A stretch of 64,000 bases of DNA from NCBI RefSeq assembly GCF_029382225.1, contig NZ_JARLTC010000008.1:124001-188000 (forward strand), read 5' to 3'. This DNA comes from Spongiactinospora sp. TRM90649 (GTDB lineage: Bacteria > Actinomycetota > Actinomycetes > Streptosporangiales > Streptosporangiaceae). The notes under the pieces were generated by a model. The model did no database searches. It was not told the DNA's origin and saw nothing but the letters and a program-made list of their open reading frames with translations. Below are positions 33,472 to 42,306 of this stretch, in pieces. A program made the position numbers and the translations under genes. How positions within the stretch are numbered: position 1 is the first letter of the stretch; each line of letters opens with the position of its first letter.

Positions 33472-34752
33472 CTACGGGGACGGCCGTCCGGCGAGTACAC
33501 CGGCCACAAGCTGCACGACGACCACAGCGGTTCCCACGGTGAGCGGGAGCGTCCAGCCGCCCGAGACCTGGTAGAGCAGTCCGATGAGCAGCGGCCCGAG
33601 CGCGGCCAGCACGTAGCCGAAGGTCTGCGCCACGGCCGACAGCGCGGTGACCGATCCGGCGTCGGGGGCGCGCAGCGCGATGATCAGCAGGGCCAGCGCG
33701 AGCGACGCGCCCTGGCCGAGCCCCAGCACGACCATCCACAGCCACGGGACGGTGGTCGGGGCGATCAGTACGCCCAGGTATCCGGCCATGGTCAGCGCGC
33801 AGGCCGCCACGAGGTGCGGCACCTGGCCACGCGCCCGGCCCGCGTGCGCGGGAACCGTCAGCGTCGCGATGACCTGGCCCAGGTTCGTCAGGCTGAGCAG
33901 ATATCCGGCCTGGTCGGCGGGCAGCCCGGCGTCCGTGAAGATCGTCGGCAGCCAGGCCAGCATCACGTAGAAGGTGAGCGACTGCAGGCCCATGAAGACG
34001 GTGACGTACCAGGTCTTCGGGCGGGAGAGCAGCGCGCGGTAACCCCCGTGCCCCTGGCGGGCGGACAGGTGCGGGCGCCGGACGGCCTGCGGCAGCCAGA
34101 CCAGCGTGGCCACGATCGCCGGGACCGCGACCGAGCCGACCGCCACGCGCCACCCGGCCCCGGTGGCGTGCTCCAGCGGCACCATCAGCCCGGAGGCCGC
34201 CGTGGCGCCCAGCACGAGCCCGGAGGTGTAGAGGGAGGTGAACAGGCCGACGCGGTCGGGGAAGTGCAGTTTGACCACGCCAGGCATGACCACGTTCATG
34301 ATCGCGATCGCGGTGCCCGCGAGGGCCGCGCCCGCGTAGAGCGCGACCGTGCCGTCCATGCTGCGCAGCAGCACTCCGAAGGTCAGTACCAGCAGCCCGG
34401 CCAGCAGCGTGCGGTCCAGCCCGATCCGCCCGGCGAGCAGCGGGGCCAGCGGCGCGACCACGCCGAGGCAGACGACCATGACCGTGGTGATCGCCCCGCC
34501 GGCGGCGGGGGTGAGACCCAGGTCGGCCATGATCTCGCCGAGCAGCGGCGACACGCCCGCGATGGCGGGGCGCATGTTCACGGACGCCAGCAGGAGACCG
34601 GCGATCAGCAGGATGGTCCCGGCGGTTCGCCGGTTCGCGGCAGGTGCGGCCTGGTCGACATCCACTGAAGTGGTTGTATCAGACGGAATTCCGGGCACGC
34701 CCTCGCCCCGTACCCCGCCAAGAGGCGGCCCGTTCGGCATCCGTACAATCAT
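33472..34752 (-). CDS. MFS transporter, CynX/NimT (cyanate/nitroimidazole) type
   Basis: This protein has up to 426 residues with twelve hydrophobic helices beginning at about residue 44. Motifs such as MRPAIAGVSPLLGEI and the later LPTIFTDAGL and GQVIATL fit the CynX/NimT branch of the major facilitator superfamily. The first ~40 residues are polar and a GTG at 34665 may be the real start, which would also widen the divergent gap to the pca genes to about 120 bases. Being divergent from pcaF, it may import an aromatic acid, but substrate is unproven. Confidence 0.85.
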   Translation of the reverse strand: MIVRMPNGPPLGGVRGEGVPGIPSDTTTSVDVDQAAPAANRRTAGTILLIAGLLLASVNMRPAIAGVSPLLGEIMADLGLTPAAGGAITTVMVVCLGVVAPLAPLLAGRIGLDRTLLAGLLVLTFGVLLRSMDGTVALYAGAALAGTAIAIMNVVMPGVVKLHFPDRVGLFTSLYTSGLVLGATAASGLMVPLEHATGAGWRVAVGSVAVPAIVATLVWLPQAVRRPHLSARQGHGGYRALLSRPKTWYVTVFMGLQSLTFYVMLAWLPTIFTDAGLPADQAGYLLSLTNLGQVIATLTVPAHAGRARGQVPHLVAACALTMAGYLGVLIAPTTVPWLWMVVLGLGQGASLALALLIIALRAPDAGSVTALSAVAQTFGYVLAALGPLLIGLLYQVSGGWTLPLTVGTAVVVVQLVAGVLAGRPSP

Positions 34753-34785
34753 TCATCAGGCGCACACAACGAACGAGGAGCGACG

Positions 34786-35970
34786 GTGACCGCAGACGTC
34801 TACGTGCTCGACGCAGTACGCACGCCCATCGGCAGGCATTCCGGCGCGCTCGCCGGGGTGCGGCCCGACGACCTGGCGGCGCACGTCGTGCGGTCGGTGG
34901 CCGGGCGGGCCCCGAGCCTGGATCCGGCCGCCATCGACGACGTGTTCCTCGGCGCGAGCAACGCCGCCGGCGAGGACAACCGGAACGTCGCGCGGATGGC
35001 CGTGCTGCTGGCCGGGCTGCCGGTCACGGTGCCCGGCACGACCGTGAACCGGCTGTGCGGGTCCGGGCTGGAGGCGGCGATCGCGGCCTCCCGCGCCGTC
35101 GCGGTCGGCGACGCGTCGCTGGTCGTCGCCGGAGGCTCGGAGTCGATGAGCCGCGCGCCGTGGGTGATGGCCAAGCCCGCGCGGCCGTACGAGCGGGGGC
35201 CACAGACGCTGCACGACACCGCGCTCGGCTGGCGGATGGTCAACCCGCGGATGCCGGACCAGTGGACCGTCGCCCTCGGCGAGGGCGCCGAGATCCTCGC
35301 CGAGCGCTACTCGCTGAGCCGCGAGCGGCAGGACGCCTTCGCGGTGCGCAGCCACCGGCGGGCCGCCGACGCCTGGGAGCGCGGCGTCTACGCCGACGAG
35401 GTCGTGCCCATCGCCGACCTCGACCTCGACCGAGACGAGAGCATACGGCCCGACTCCACGATGGAGACGCTGGCCCGGCTGCGCCCGGTGTTCCGCCGCG
35501 ACGGCACGGTCACCGCGGGCAACTCCTCCCCGCTCAACGACGGCGCCGCCGCGCTGCTGCTCGGCGACGAGGCGGGCGCGGCGCGGGCCGGCAAGCGGCC
35601 GCTGGCGCGGATCGTCTCGCGGGCCGCCGCCGGGGTGGAGCCGCACCTGTTCGGCATCGGCCCCGTCGAGGCCGCCAGGACCGCGCTCAAGCGCGCCGGT
35701 CTGGCGTGGTCCGACCTGGCCGTGGTGGAGCTGAACGAGGCGTTCGCCGCGCAGTCCCTGGCCTGCCTGGCCGAATGGCCCGACCTCGACCCGGAGATCG
35801 TCAACCCGAACGGCGGGGCGATCGCGATCGGCCACCCGCTCGGCTGCTCGGGCGCGCGCGTCCTCGGCTCGCTGGCCTGGGAGCTGCACCGCAGGGGCGG
35901 CGGCTACGGCATGGCCGCCATCTGCATCGGCGTCGGGCAGGGCCTCGCGGTCGTGCTGGAGGGTTGCTGA
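34786..35970 (+). CDS. pcaF: 3-oxoadipyl-CoA thiolase
   Basis: This 394-residue thiolase has nucleophile Cys in TTVNRLCGSGLEAA, His in NEAFAAQSL-type context and the C-terminal NPNGGAIAIGHPLGCSGAR with the second catalytic Cys region. It cleaves 3-oxoadipyl-CoA to acetyl-CoA and succinyl-CoA at the end of the beta-ketoadipate pathway. The assignment over a general acetyl-CoA acetyltransferase rests on the pcaBDCR genes that follow. GTG start. Confidence 0.85.
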   Translation: MTADVYVLDAVRTPIGRHSGALAGVRPDDLAAHVVRSVAGRAPSLDPAAIDDVFLGASNAAGEDNRNVARMAVLLAGLPVTVPGTTVNRLCGSGLEAAIAASRAVAVGDASLVVAGGSESMSRAPWVMAKPARPYERGPQTLHDTALGWRMVNPRMPDQWTVALGEGAEILAERYSLSRERQDAFAVRSHRRAADAWERGVYADEVVPIADLDLDRDESIRPDSTMETLARLRPVFRRDGTVTAGNSSPLNDGAAALLLGDEAGAARAGKRPLARIVSRAAAGVEPHLFGIGPVEAARTALKRAGLAWSDLAVVELNEAFAAQSLACLAEWPDLDPEIVNPNGGAIAIGHPLGCSGARVLGSLAWELHRRGGGYGMAAICIGVGQGLAVVLEGC

Positions 35971-35972
35971 AC

Positions 35973-37292
35973 GTGGAAGGGGTCTTCGCGGGCACGTTCG
36001 CCAGGGGCGGGGTTCCCGGCGAGGTGTCCGGCGCGGCGTGGCTGGCCGCGATGCTCGACGCCGAGGCGGGGCTCGCCGCCGCGCAGGCCCGCATCGGGCT
36101 GTTGTCCGACGAGGCGGCTGACGCGGTGGCGGGGGCCTGCCGTCCTGAACGGTTCGACCTGCACGCGCTGGCCGAGGCGGAGGGGCCCGCGGGCAACCCG
36201 GTGATCCCGCTGGTGGCCGCGCTGCGCGGGCTGCTGCCCGCCGAGCACCGGGGCGCCGCCCACCTGGGGGCCACCAGCCAGGACATCCTGGACACCGCCG
36301 CGATGCTGGTGGCCAAGGGCGCGCTGCTGCCGCTGCGGGCCGACCTCGACGCCGCCGCCGACGCCTGCGCCGTCCTCGCGGCCCGGCACCGCGACACCGT
36401 GATGCCCGGCCGCACCCTCCTGCAGCAGGCTGTGCCGACCACCTTCGGGCTCAAGGCGGCGGGCTGGCTGACCGCGCTCGACGCCGCCCGCGCCCGGCTC
36501 ACCACGCCGCGCCTGCCCGTCCAGTACGGCGGAGCCGCCGGCACCCTGTCGGCGCTCCCCGTTCCCGGCCCCGAGGTGATCGCCGCCTTCGCCGCCGAAC
36601 TCGACCTGGACGAGCCGGTCGTCCCCTGGCACACCGACCGGACCCCGGTTGCCGAGCTGGCGGGCGCGCTCGGCACCGTGGCCGGGGTACTCGCCAAGAT
36701 CGCGACCGATGTCACCCTGCTCGCCCAGACCGAGGTGGCCGAGGTCGCGGAGCCGACCGCGCCGGGCCGGGGCCGCTCCAGCGCGATGCCGCACAAGCGC
36801 AACCCGGTGGGGGCGGTCTCCGTGCTGGCCAACTCGCACCGGGTCCCCGGGCTCGTCGCCACGCTGCTGGCCGGGATGGCCCACGAGCACGAACGCGCGG
36901 CCGGGACCTGGCAGGCCGAGCAGGAGACCCTGTCCGACCTGCTGCGGCTGACCGGCTCGGCCGCGTCCTGGGCGCGCGAGATCCTCGAAGGACTCCACGT
37001 GGACACCGAACGGATGCGCGCCAACCTGACGGCCACGGGCGGGCTCGCCCTGGCCGAGAGCGTCGTCGCGAGGCTGGGCGGCGGATCGGACGCCCGTGCC
37101 GCGGTGGACGCCGCCTGCGCCCGCGCCTTGGCCGAGGGCACGCCGCTGCGCGAGGTCCTGATCGCCGACGACGCGGTGCCGCTGACCCCCGGCGAGATCG
37201 ACGCCGCGCTCGATCCCGCCGGCTACCTCGGCTCGGCCGGGGTGTTCGTGGACCGGGCGCTGGCGGCGCACGGCGAGAAGGAGAACCTGTGA
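35973..37292 (+). CDS. pcaB: 3-carboxy-cis,cis-muconate cycloisomerase
   Basis: This 439-residue fumarase/aspartase-superfamily enzyme has the signature GRGRSSAMPHKRNPVG and the HLGATSQDILDTA active-site loop. It lactonises 3-carboxymuconate, the ring-cleavage product of protocatechuate. GTG start with GGAGGG nine bases upstream. It begins two bases after pcaF and overlaps pcaD by 4 bases. Confidence 0.92.
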   Translation: MEGVFAGTFARGGVPGEVSGAAWLAAMLDAEAGLAAAQARIGLLSDEAADAVAGACRPERFDLHALAEAEGPAGNPVIPLVAALRGLLPAEHRGAAHLGATSQDILDTAAMLVAKGALLPLRADLDAAADACAVLAARHRDTVMPGRTLLQQAVPTTFGLKAAGWLTALDAARARLTTPRLPVQYGGAAGTLSALPVPGPEVIAAFAAELDLDEPVVPWHTDRTPVAELAGALGTVAGVLAKIATDVTLLAQTEVAEVAEPTAPGRGRSSAMPHKRNPVGAVSVLANSHRVPGLVATLLAGMAHEHERAAGTWQAEQETLSDLLRLTGSAASWAREILEGLHVDTERMRANLTATGGLALAESVVARLGGGSDARAAVDAACARALAEGTPLREVLIADDAVPLTPGEIDAALDPAGYLGSAGVFVDRALAAHGEKENL

Positions 37293-38053
37293 TCATTCCC
37301 TGGTACGAAGCGGCGGGCGACCCGGAGGCTCCGGCCCTCGTGCTGTCCAGTTCGCTCGGCACCACCACGGCCATGTGGGACGCCGTCGTGCCCGCGCTGG
37401 CCGAGCACTACTGGGTGATCAGATACGACCACCGGGGGCACGGCCGCTCGCCGGTGCCCGCCGGGCCGTACCGGCTGGACGACCTCGGCGGCGACGTGCT
37501 CGGCCTGCTCGACCACCTGGGCCTGGACCGCGTCCGGTTCGCGGGCCTGTCGCTGGGCGGGATGACCGGCATGTGGCTGGCCGCGCACGCTCCCGAGCGG
37601 GTGTCGAGCCTGGCGCTGCTGTGCACCTCGGCCCGGCTCGGGCCGCCGGAGACGTGGACCGACCGGATCGCCACCGTGCTGTCGGACGGCACCGCCGCCA
37701 TCGCGGACGCCGCGCTCGGCCGCTGGTTCACCCCGGAGTTCCGCGAGCGGCGGCCCGACGTGGCCGAGACCTACCGGGCGATGCTGGCCGCGCAGCCCGC
37801 CGACGGCTACGCCGCCTGCTGCGCCGCCATCAGGGAGATGGACCTCACCGGCGACCTGCGCTCGATCACCGCGCCGACGCTCGTCATCTCCGGCGAGGAG
37901 GACCCGGTCACGCCGCCCTCGCACGGGCTGGCCATCGCCGGGCGAGTGCCGGGCGCCGAGATGGTGACCGTGCCCGGCGCCTCGCACCTGGCCGCCGTCG
38001 AGCGTCCGGACGAGGTGCGGGCGCACCTGCTCGACCACTTCGGAAAGGACTGA
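37289..38053 (+). CDS. pcaD: 3-oxoadipate enol-lactonase
   Basis: This 254-residue alpha/beta hydrolase has nucleophile motif GLSLGGM (Ser near 92), Asp in SGEEDPVTPP and His in GASHLAAVERPD. It hydrolyses 3-oxoadipate enol-lactone. GTG start overlaps the pcaB stop. In many actinomycetes pcaD is fused to pcaC; here they are separate genes two bases apart. Confidence 0.92.
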   Translation: MIIPWYEAAGDPEAPALVLSSSLGTTTAMWDAVVPALAEHYWVIRYDHRGHGRSPVPAGPYRLDDLGGDVLGLLDHLGLDRVRFAGLSLGGMTGMWLAAHAPERVSSLALLCTSARLGPPETWTDRIATVLSDGTAAIADAALGRWFTPEFRERRPDVAETYRAMLAAQPADGYAACCAAIREMDLTGDLRSITAPTLVISGEEDPVTPPSHGLAIAGRVPGAEMVTVPGASHLAAVERPDEVRAHLLDHFGKD

Positions 38054-38055
38054 CG

Positions 38056-38448
38056 ATGGATCACCGCGACCGCAGGGCCGAGGGCGAGGCGGTGCGCCGC
38101 GCCGTACTCGGAGACGACCACGTGGACGCGGCCACCGCCCGCACCACCGAGTTCACCGCCGACTTCCAGGACTTCATCACCCGCTACGCCTGGGGGGAGA
38201 TCTGGACCCGCCCCGGGCTGGACCGCCGCACCCGTAGCTGCGTCACGCTCGCCGTGCTCACCGCGCTCGGCCACGAGCACGAGGTGGCCATGCACGTGCG
38301 GGCGGCGCTGCGCAACGGGCTGACGCCCGACGAGATCAAGGAGGTGCTCCTGCACACCGGCGTCTACGCGGGGGTGCCCACCGCCAATCGCGCGTTCGCC
38401 ATCGCGCAGGCCGTCCTCTCGGAACACGCCGATGCCGGATCCGGCTGA
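38056..38448 (+). CDS. pcaC: 4-carboxymuconolactone decarboxylase
   Basis: This 130-residue CMD-family protein has TRYAWGEIWTRPGLDRRTRS and GLTPDEIKEVLLHTGVYAGV, the usual helix pair with catalytic His. It decarboxylates 4-carboxymuconolactone to the enol-lactone used by PcaD. It overlaps the regulator gene by 17 bases. Confidence 0.93.
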   Translation: MDHRDRRAEGEAVRRAVLGDDHVDAATARTTEFTADFQDFITRYAWGEIWTRPGLDRRTRSCVTLAVLTALGHEHEVAMHVRAALRNGLTPDEIKEVLLHTGVYAGVPTANRAFAIAQAVLSEHADAGSG

Positions 38449-39253
38449 CTCCGCCGCCGTCGCCGCCGCCGAGCGCGCGCCCGAGCACGTCCAGTCGCTC
38501 ACGCGCGGGCTCGCGGTGATCCGCGCCTTCGGCGCGGACACCCCCGAGCTGACGCTGAGCGAGGTGGCCCGCGCCAGCGGGCTGACCCGCGCCGCGGCCC
38601 GGCGGTTCCTGCTCACGCTCGTCGACATCGGCTACGTGCGCACCGACGGGCGGGTGTTCGCGCTGTCGCCCCGGGTGCTGGAGCTGGGCTACGCCTACCT
38701 GTCCGGGCTGTCGCTGCCCGAGGTCGCCACCCCGCACCTGGAACGGCTGGTCGCCGAGGTGCGCGAGTCGGCCTCGGTGGCCGTGCTGGACGACGCCGAC
38801 GTCGTCTACGTGGCCAGGGTGGCGACCGGCCGGATCATGCGGGTCGCCATCAGCATCGGCACCCGCTTCCCCGCCCACGCGACCTCGATGGGACGCGTGC
38901 TGCTGGCCTGGCGGGCCGACCTGCCGGAGCGGCTGGCCCGCGCCGACCTGCGCCCGCTGACCGGGCGGACCATCACTTCGCCCGCCGGGCTGGCGGAGGA
39001 GCTGGCCCGGGTGCGCGAGCAGGGCTGGGCGCTGGTGGACCAGGAGCTGGAGGAGGGACTGCGGTCGATCGCCGCGCCGGTCAGAGACCGGGCGGGCACG
39101 GTGGTCGCGGCGGTCAATCTGTCCACGCACGCCAGCCGGACGAGCGTTGCGGCCGCCCGCCGCGACCTGCTGCCGCCGCTGCTGGCCACGGCCGCCCGCG
39201 TCGAGGCCGACCTGCGCGCCACGCGCGCGGCCGGACCCGCCACCGCCCTCTGA
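38432..39253 (+). CDS. pcaR: IclR-family regulator of the pca genes
   Basis: This 273-residue protein has a winged helix (LSEVARASGLTRAAARRFLL, about 43-62) and an IclR effector domain with TSMGRVLLA and the C-terminal AAPVRDRAGTVVAAVNL. It is the PcaR/PcaU/PobR type that senses aromatic acids or beta-ketoadipate. Being last in the operon, it is likely autoregulated through the operon promoter between pcaF and the divergent MFS gene. Confidence 0.9.
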   Translation: MPDPADSAAVAAAERAPEHVQSLTRGLAVIRAFGADTPELTLSEVARASGLTRAAARRFLLTLVDIGYVRTDGRVFALSPRVLELGYAYLSGLSLPEVATPHLERLVAEVRESASVAVLDDADVVYVARVATGRIMRVAISIGTRFPAHATSMGRVLLAWRADLPERLARADLRPLTGRTITSPAGLAEELARVREQGWALVDQELEEGLRSIAAPVRDRAGTVVAAVNLSTHASRTSVAAARRDLLPPLLATAARVEADLRATRAAGPATAL

Positions 39254-39492
39254 GACTCGACCGGACGACCAGCGTCGGGCACACCCGCCCGGTGTTGGTC
39301 ACCGCCACCGCCCCGACGACACGTCCCTCCAGGTAGGCGGGCGTGTCGGCGGAAATGTCCTCGACGTAGTCCAGCGCGTTCTTCAGCAGCCCCGACATGC
39401 CGCCGTGGTAGGTCGGGGTCGCCAGGATCACGCCGTCGGCCCGGCGCAGCGTGGACAGCAGGCGGCGGACCGCCGATCAGTGCCAGTTCCAT
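39254..39492 (-). pseudogene. NADPH-dependent FMN reductase remnant
   Basis: The minus strand begins MELALIGG with a good GGGTGAGCGGG upstream. The frame then breaks, and a second frame continues as LRRADGVILATPTYHGGMSG followed by LLKNALDYVEDIS, the flavin-binding core of SsuE/FMN-reductase proteins. It runs through VGAVAVTNTG and then degenerates at the end of pcaR without the C-terminal helix region. Both an N-terminal deletion/frameshift and a C-terminal truncation are needed to explain it. Confidence 0.7.
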
Positions 39493-39635
39493 CCCGCTCA
39501 CCCCGCCCTCAGCGCGACCGGGCGCGCGGGCTCGGCGGCCGGGCCGGCCGGTGCGGGAGGACGCGGGTCCTGGGGATTGGTTACGGCGCGACGGATATGG
39601 TCGGACTCGTACCGCCGAATCAGGGGGAGATCTCC

Positions 39636-39923
39636 ATGGAATCGACCGCCAACGTGACCACCGACCGCCCCGAGCGTTACCTGAAGCAGCTCTGCTCTCA
39701 CCTGGGCCGCAAGATCCAGGCCGACCACACCGAGACCGAGGGCCTGCTGACGTTCGCCTACGGCCAGTGCGAACTGACGGCCCACCCCGGTTCACTCGCC
39801 CTCCGCGCCGCCGCCCCCACCCCCGACGACCTGGACAAGGTCGAAGACGTGGTGGCGAGACACCTGGCCCGTTTCGGCGACCGCGACGAACTCACGGTCA
39901 CCTGGACCCGCTCCACCGACTGA
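39636..39923 (+). CDS. DUF2218-family small protein
   Basis: This 95-residue protein (PERYLKQLCSHLGRKIQADH, then FAYGQCELTAHPGSLALRA and DDLDKVEDVVARHLARFGDR) matches the DUF2218 family, often found near siderophore or iron-uptake genes. Function is unknown. The ATG follows GGGGGAG at 7 bases. Confidence 0.82.
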   Translation: MESTANVTTDRPERYLKQLCSHLGRKIQADHTETEGLLTFAYGQCELTAHPGSLALRAAAPTPDDLDKVEDVVARHLARFGDRDELTVTWTRSTD

Positions 39924-39956
39924 CCCCACCGCTAGTGGGTCTCTTATGCTGTTGCA

Positions 39957-40260
39957 ATGTCCTCGCAAGTGGTCGTGGAGGTGCTGCTGCTGAGCGGCGG
40001 CGGCCCGGCTGAGATCGCCTATCGGCGCGTCCACGGGCCGTTGGCGCCGTCGGTGCATCCCGACGCTGCTGCCGGAGCCCTCGCGGGGGCCGGGGAGCAC
40101 GATCTGCTGCTGCACTCCACGAGCTGGCGATATGACACCGGGGTCGGGTCGTGCTGACCTACGTGGCCTGCCCTGATCCATCCATGGAACTCCCGGCGCG
40201 TCCCGTCCATGTGGATGGGGCCGCCGCGCCCGGCCGTACCGATCCCGCGATAACGCGTGG
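39957..40260 (+). pseudogene. Frameshifted small conserved actinobacterial protein
   Basis: The frame from 39957 encodes VVEVLLLSGGGPAEIAYRRV and LLLHSTSWRYDTGVG and then stops at 40155. In another frame the expected continuation VVLTYVACPDPSMELPARPV follows immediately. I remember intact relatives with 'LHSTSWR...VVLTYA..PDP' in one frame. A single indel near 40145 accounts for it. It may be a pseudogene or a sequencing error. Confidence 0.5.
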
Positions 40261-40293
40261 CGAATTGTCGGTGACGCGGGTCACACTGAGCGT

Positions 40294-42294
40294 ATGGGCC
40301 GCCCTCCCGCGCAACCGGCTGAAAGAGATGGCGAAGCAGACGGCGTGAGCGACGGCGCCGTCCGCCCCGCTCACCCCGACACCCCTGATCACCCTGATCA
40401 CATCGATGGGCTCGGCGAACTGGCCGCCCCCGACTGGTTCGCCCACGGCGAGCGGATGATGGGGGTGGGCTTCCTCACCGTGGCCAGGCGCCTGCCGTCC
40501 CTGGTCGCCCAGGCGGTGCGGATGGCCTGGCAGGCCAGCCCCCGCGACACCCTCGCCACCGTGGCGCTGAGCCTGCTCGGCGGGGTGTTCACCGCGTTCG
40601 GCCTGCTGGCCACCACCGGCGTCCTTGAGGCGCTGTTCTCCGCGGGCCCCACCCCCGAGCGCATCACCGCCGCGCTGCCCGCGCTGGCCATGGTCGCCGG
40701 GGCCGCCGTGATCCGCACCTCCCTCCAGGCGGGCGCGGGCTGGGCGCAGTCCCGGCTCGACCCGCAGGTGAGCCGGATCGCCGAAGAGCGCCTGTACGGC
40801 GTGACGAGCCGGGTCGATCTGGTCGCCTACGACGACCCCGACTTCCACGACTCCCTCCAGCGCGCCCGGCTGCGCGGCGTCAGCACCGCCGACTCCGTCG
40901 TGGGCACCACGATCAACGTGCTCACCGGCGTCATCGGCATCGCCGCCGTGGCCGGGGTGCTCGGCGTGCTGCACCCCGCGCTGCTGCCGCTGCTGGTGCT
41001 GGCCGTCGTGCCCGACGCCTGGGCCGCCGTCCGCTCGGCGCGGATGCGCTACACCACGATGTACGCGCTGATCCCCGCGCACCGCCGAAAATGGATCATC
41101 GCCGCCCTGCTGGCCGACCGCGAACCGGCCGCAGAGGTCCGCTCGTTCACCATGCGCGGCTTCCTGATGCGCATGTACGACGCGGTCGCCAGGGCCGAGC
41201 AGAGCGTGATGCTCCGCCTGGCCAGGAAGCAGATGCTGGCCCGCCTGGTCGGCGAGGCCCTCGGGGGCATCGGCACCGGCATCGTCTACGTCGTGCTCGG
41301 CCTGCTGCTGATCGCCGGCGCGGTCCCGCTGGCCGTGGCGGGCACCGCCGTCCTCGCCATCCGGTCCGGCCAGTCCTCCCTGAACACCCTCATGTTCGCC
41401 ACGAACCGGCTCTACGAGGAGGGTCTCTACTTCACCGACTTCCTCGACTTCTGCGCCGAGGCCGAGTCCAGGATCGGGCGGGAGCGCCCCAGCGACGCCC
41501 CGCACTTCTTCGAGCGGATCTCCGTCGAAGACGTCACGTTCACCTACCCCGCCGCCGACGTCCCCGCCCTGCGCGGGGTGTCCGTGCACATCGACCAGGG
41601 CGAGGTGGTCGCCCTGGTCGGCGAGAACGGCTCGGGCAAGACCACCCTCGCCAAGATCCTGGCGAACCTCTACGAGCCCGACTCAGGGCACGTCCGCTGG
41701 GACGACACCGACCTCGCCCTGATCGAACCGCACGCGCTGCGCTCCCGCATCGCCGTCATCGCCCAGGACCACACCCGCTGGCCGCTGACCGCCCGGCACA
41801 ACATCACCATGGGCACCGACAAGGGCGAGCCCGCGCTGCTCGCCGCCGCCGAGGTCGCCGGGGCCGACGAGGTGATCGCCGACCTGCCGGCCGGCTACGC
41901 CACGCTGCTCGACCGCCGGTTCAAGGACGGCAAGGAGCTGTCCGGCGGCCAGTGGCAGCGCATCGCGGTGGCCAGGGGCTTCCACCGCGACGCCGCGCTG
42001 CTCATCTGCGACGAACCGACCGCCGCCCTCGACGCCCGCGCCGAGCACGCCCTGTTCGAACGGGTACGCCGCCACGCCGACGGGCGCACCGTGCTGCTGA
42101 TCACCCACCGGCTGGCCAGCGTCCGCTACGCCGACCGGATCTATGTCCTCGACCACGGCAAGGTCGCCGAGCAGGGCACCCACGCCGACCTGATGGCCCT
42201 CGACGGCATCTACGCCGACCTCTACACCCTCCAGGCGCAGGCGTACGCCCCCGACGCGGCCCGTCGCGAATCGGAGGGCCGGCCGTCCATGTGA
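40294..42294 (+). CDS. ABC exporter, fused membrane and ATPase domains
   Basis: This 666-residue half-transporter has about six membrane helices (residues ~60-310), then an ATPase with Walker A GENGSGKTT, the signature LSGGQWQRIAVARG, Walker B LLICDEPTAALD and H-loop His in ITHRLAS. This is the MsbA/LmrA-like group, exporting lipids, peptides or drugs as a dimer. ATG at 40294 or GTG at 40345 could be the start. It overlaps nothing and stands alone. Confidence 0.9.
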   Translation: MGRPPAQPAERDGEADGVSDGAVRPAHPDTPDHPDHIDGLGELAAPDWFAHGERMMGVGFLTVARRLPSLVAQAVRMAWQASPRDTLATVALSLLGGVFTAFGLLATTGVLEALFSAGPTPERITAALPALAMVAGAAVIRTSLQAGAGWAQSRLDPQVSRIAEERLYGVTSRVDLVAYDDPDFHDSLQRARLRGVSTADSVVGTTINVLTGVIGIAAVAGVLGVLHPALLPLLVLAVVPDAWAAVRSARMRYTTMYALIPAHRRKWIIAALLADREPAAEVRSFTMRGFLMRMYDAVARAEQSVMLRLARKQMLARLVGEALGGIGTGIVYVVLGLLLIAGAVPLAVAGTAVLAIRSGQSSLNTLMFATNRLYEEGLYFTDFLDFCAEAESRIGRERPSDAPHFFERISVEDVTFTYPAADVPALRGVSVHIDQGEVVALVGENGSGKTTLAKILANLYEPDSGHVRWDDTDLALIEPHALRSRIAVIAQDHTRWPLTARHNITMGTDKGEPALLAAAEVAGADEVIADLPAGYATLLDRRFKDGKELSGGQWQRIAVARGFHRDAALLICDEPTAALDARAEHALFERVRRHADGRTVLLITHRLASVRYADRIYVLDHGKVAEQGTHADLMALDGIYADLYTLQAQAYAPDAARRESEGRPSM

Positions 42295-42306
42295 CCGCGT
42301 TCCGCA

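Noticed and set aside
34644..35972. N-terminal extension of the pcaB frame
   Set aside because: The upstream part is an out-of-frame shadow of pcaF; pcaB starts at GTG 35973 with a good ribosome site.
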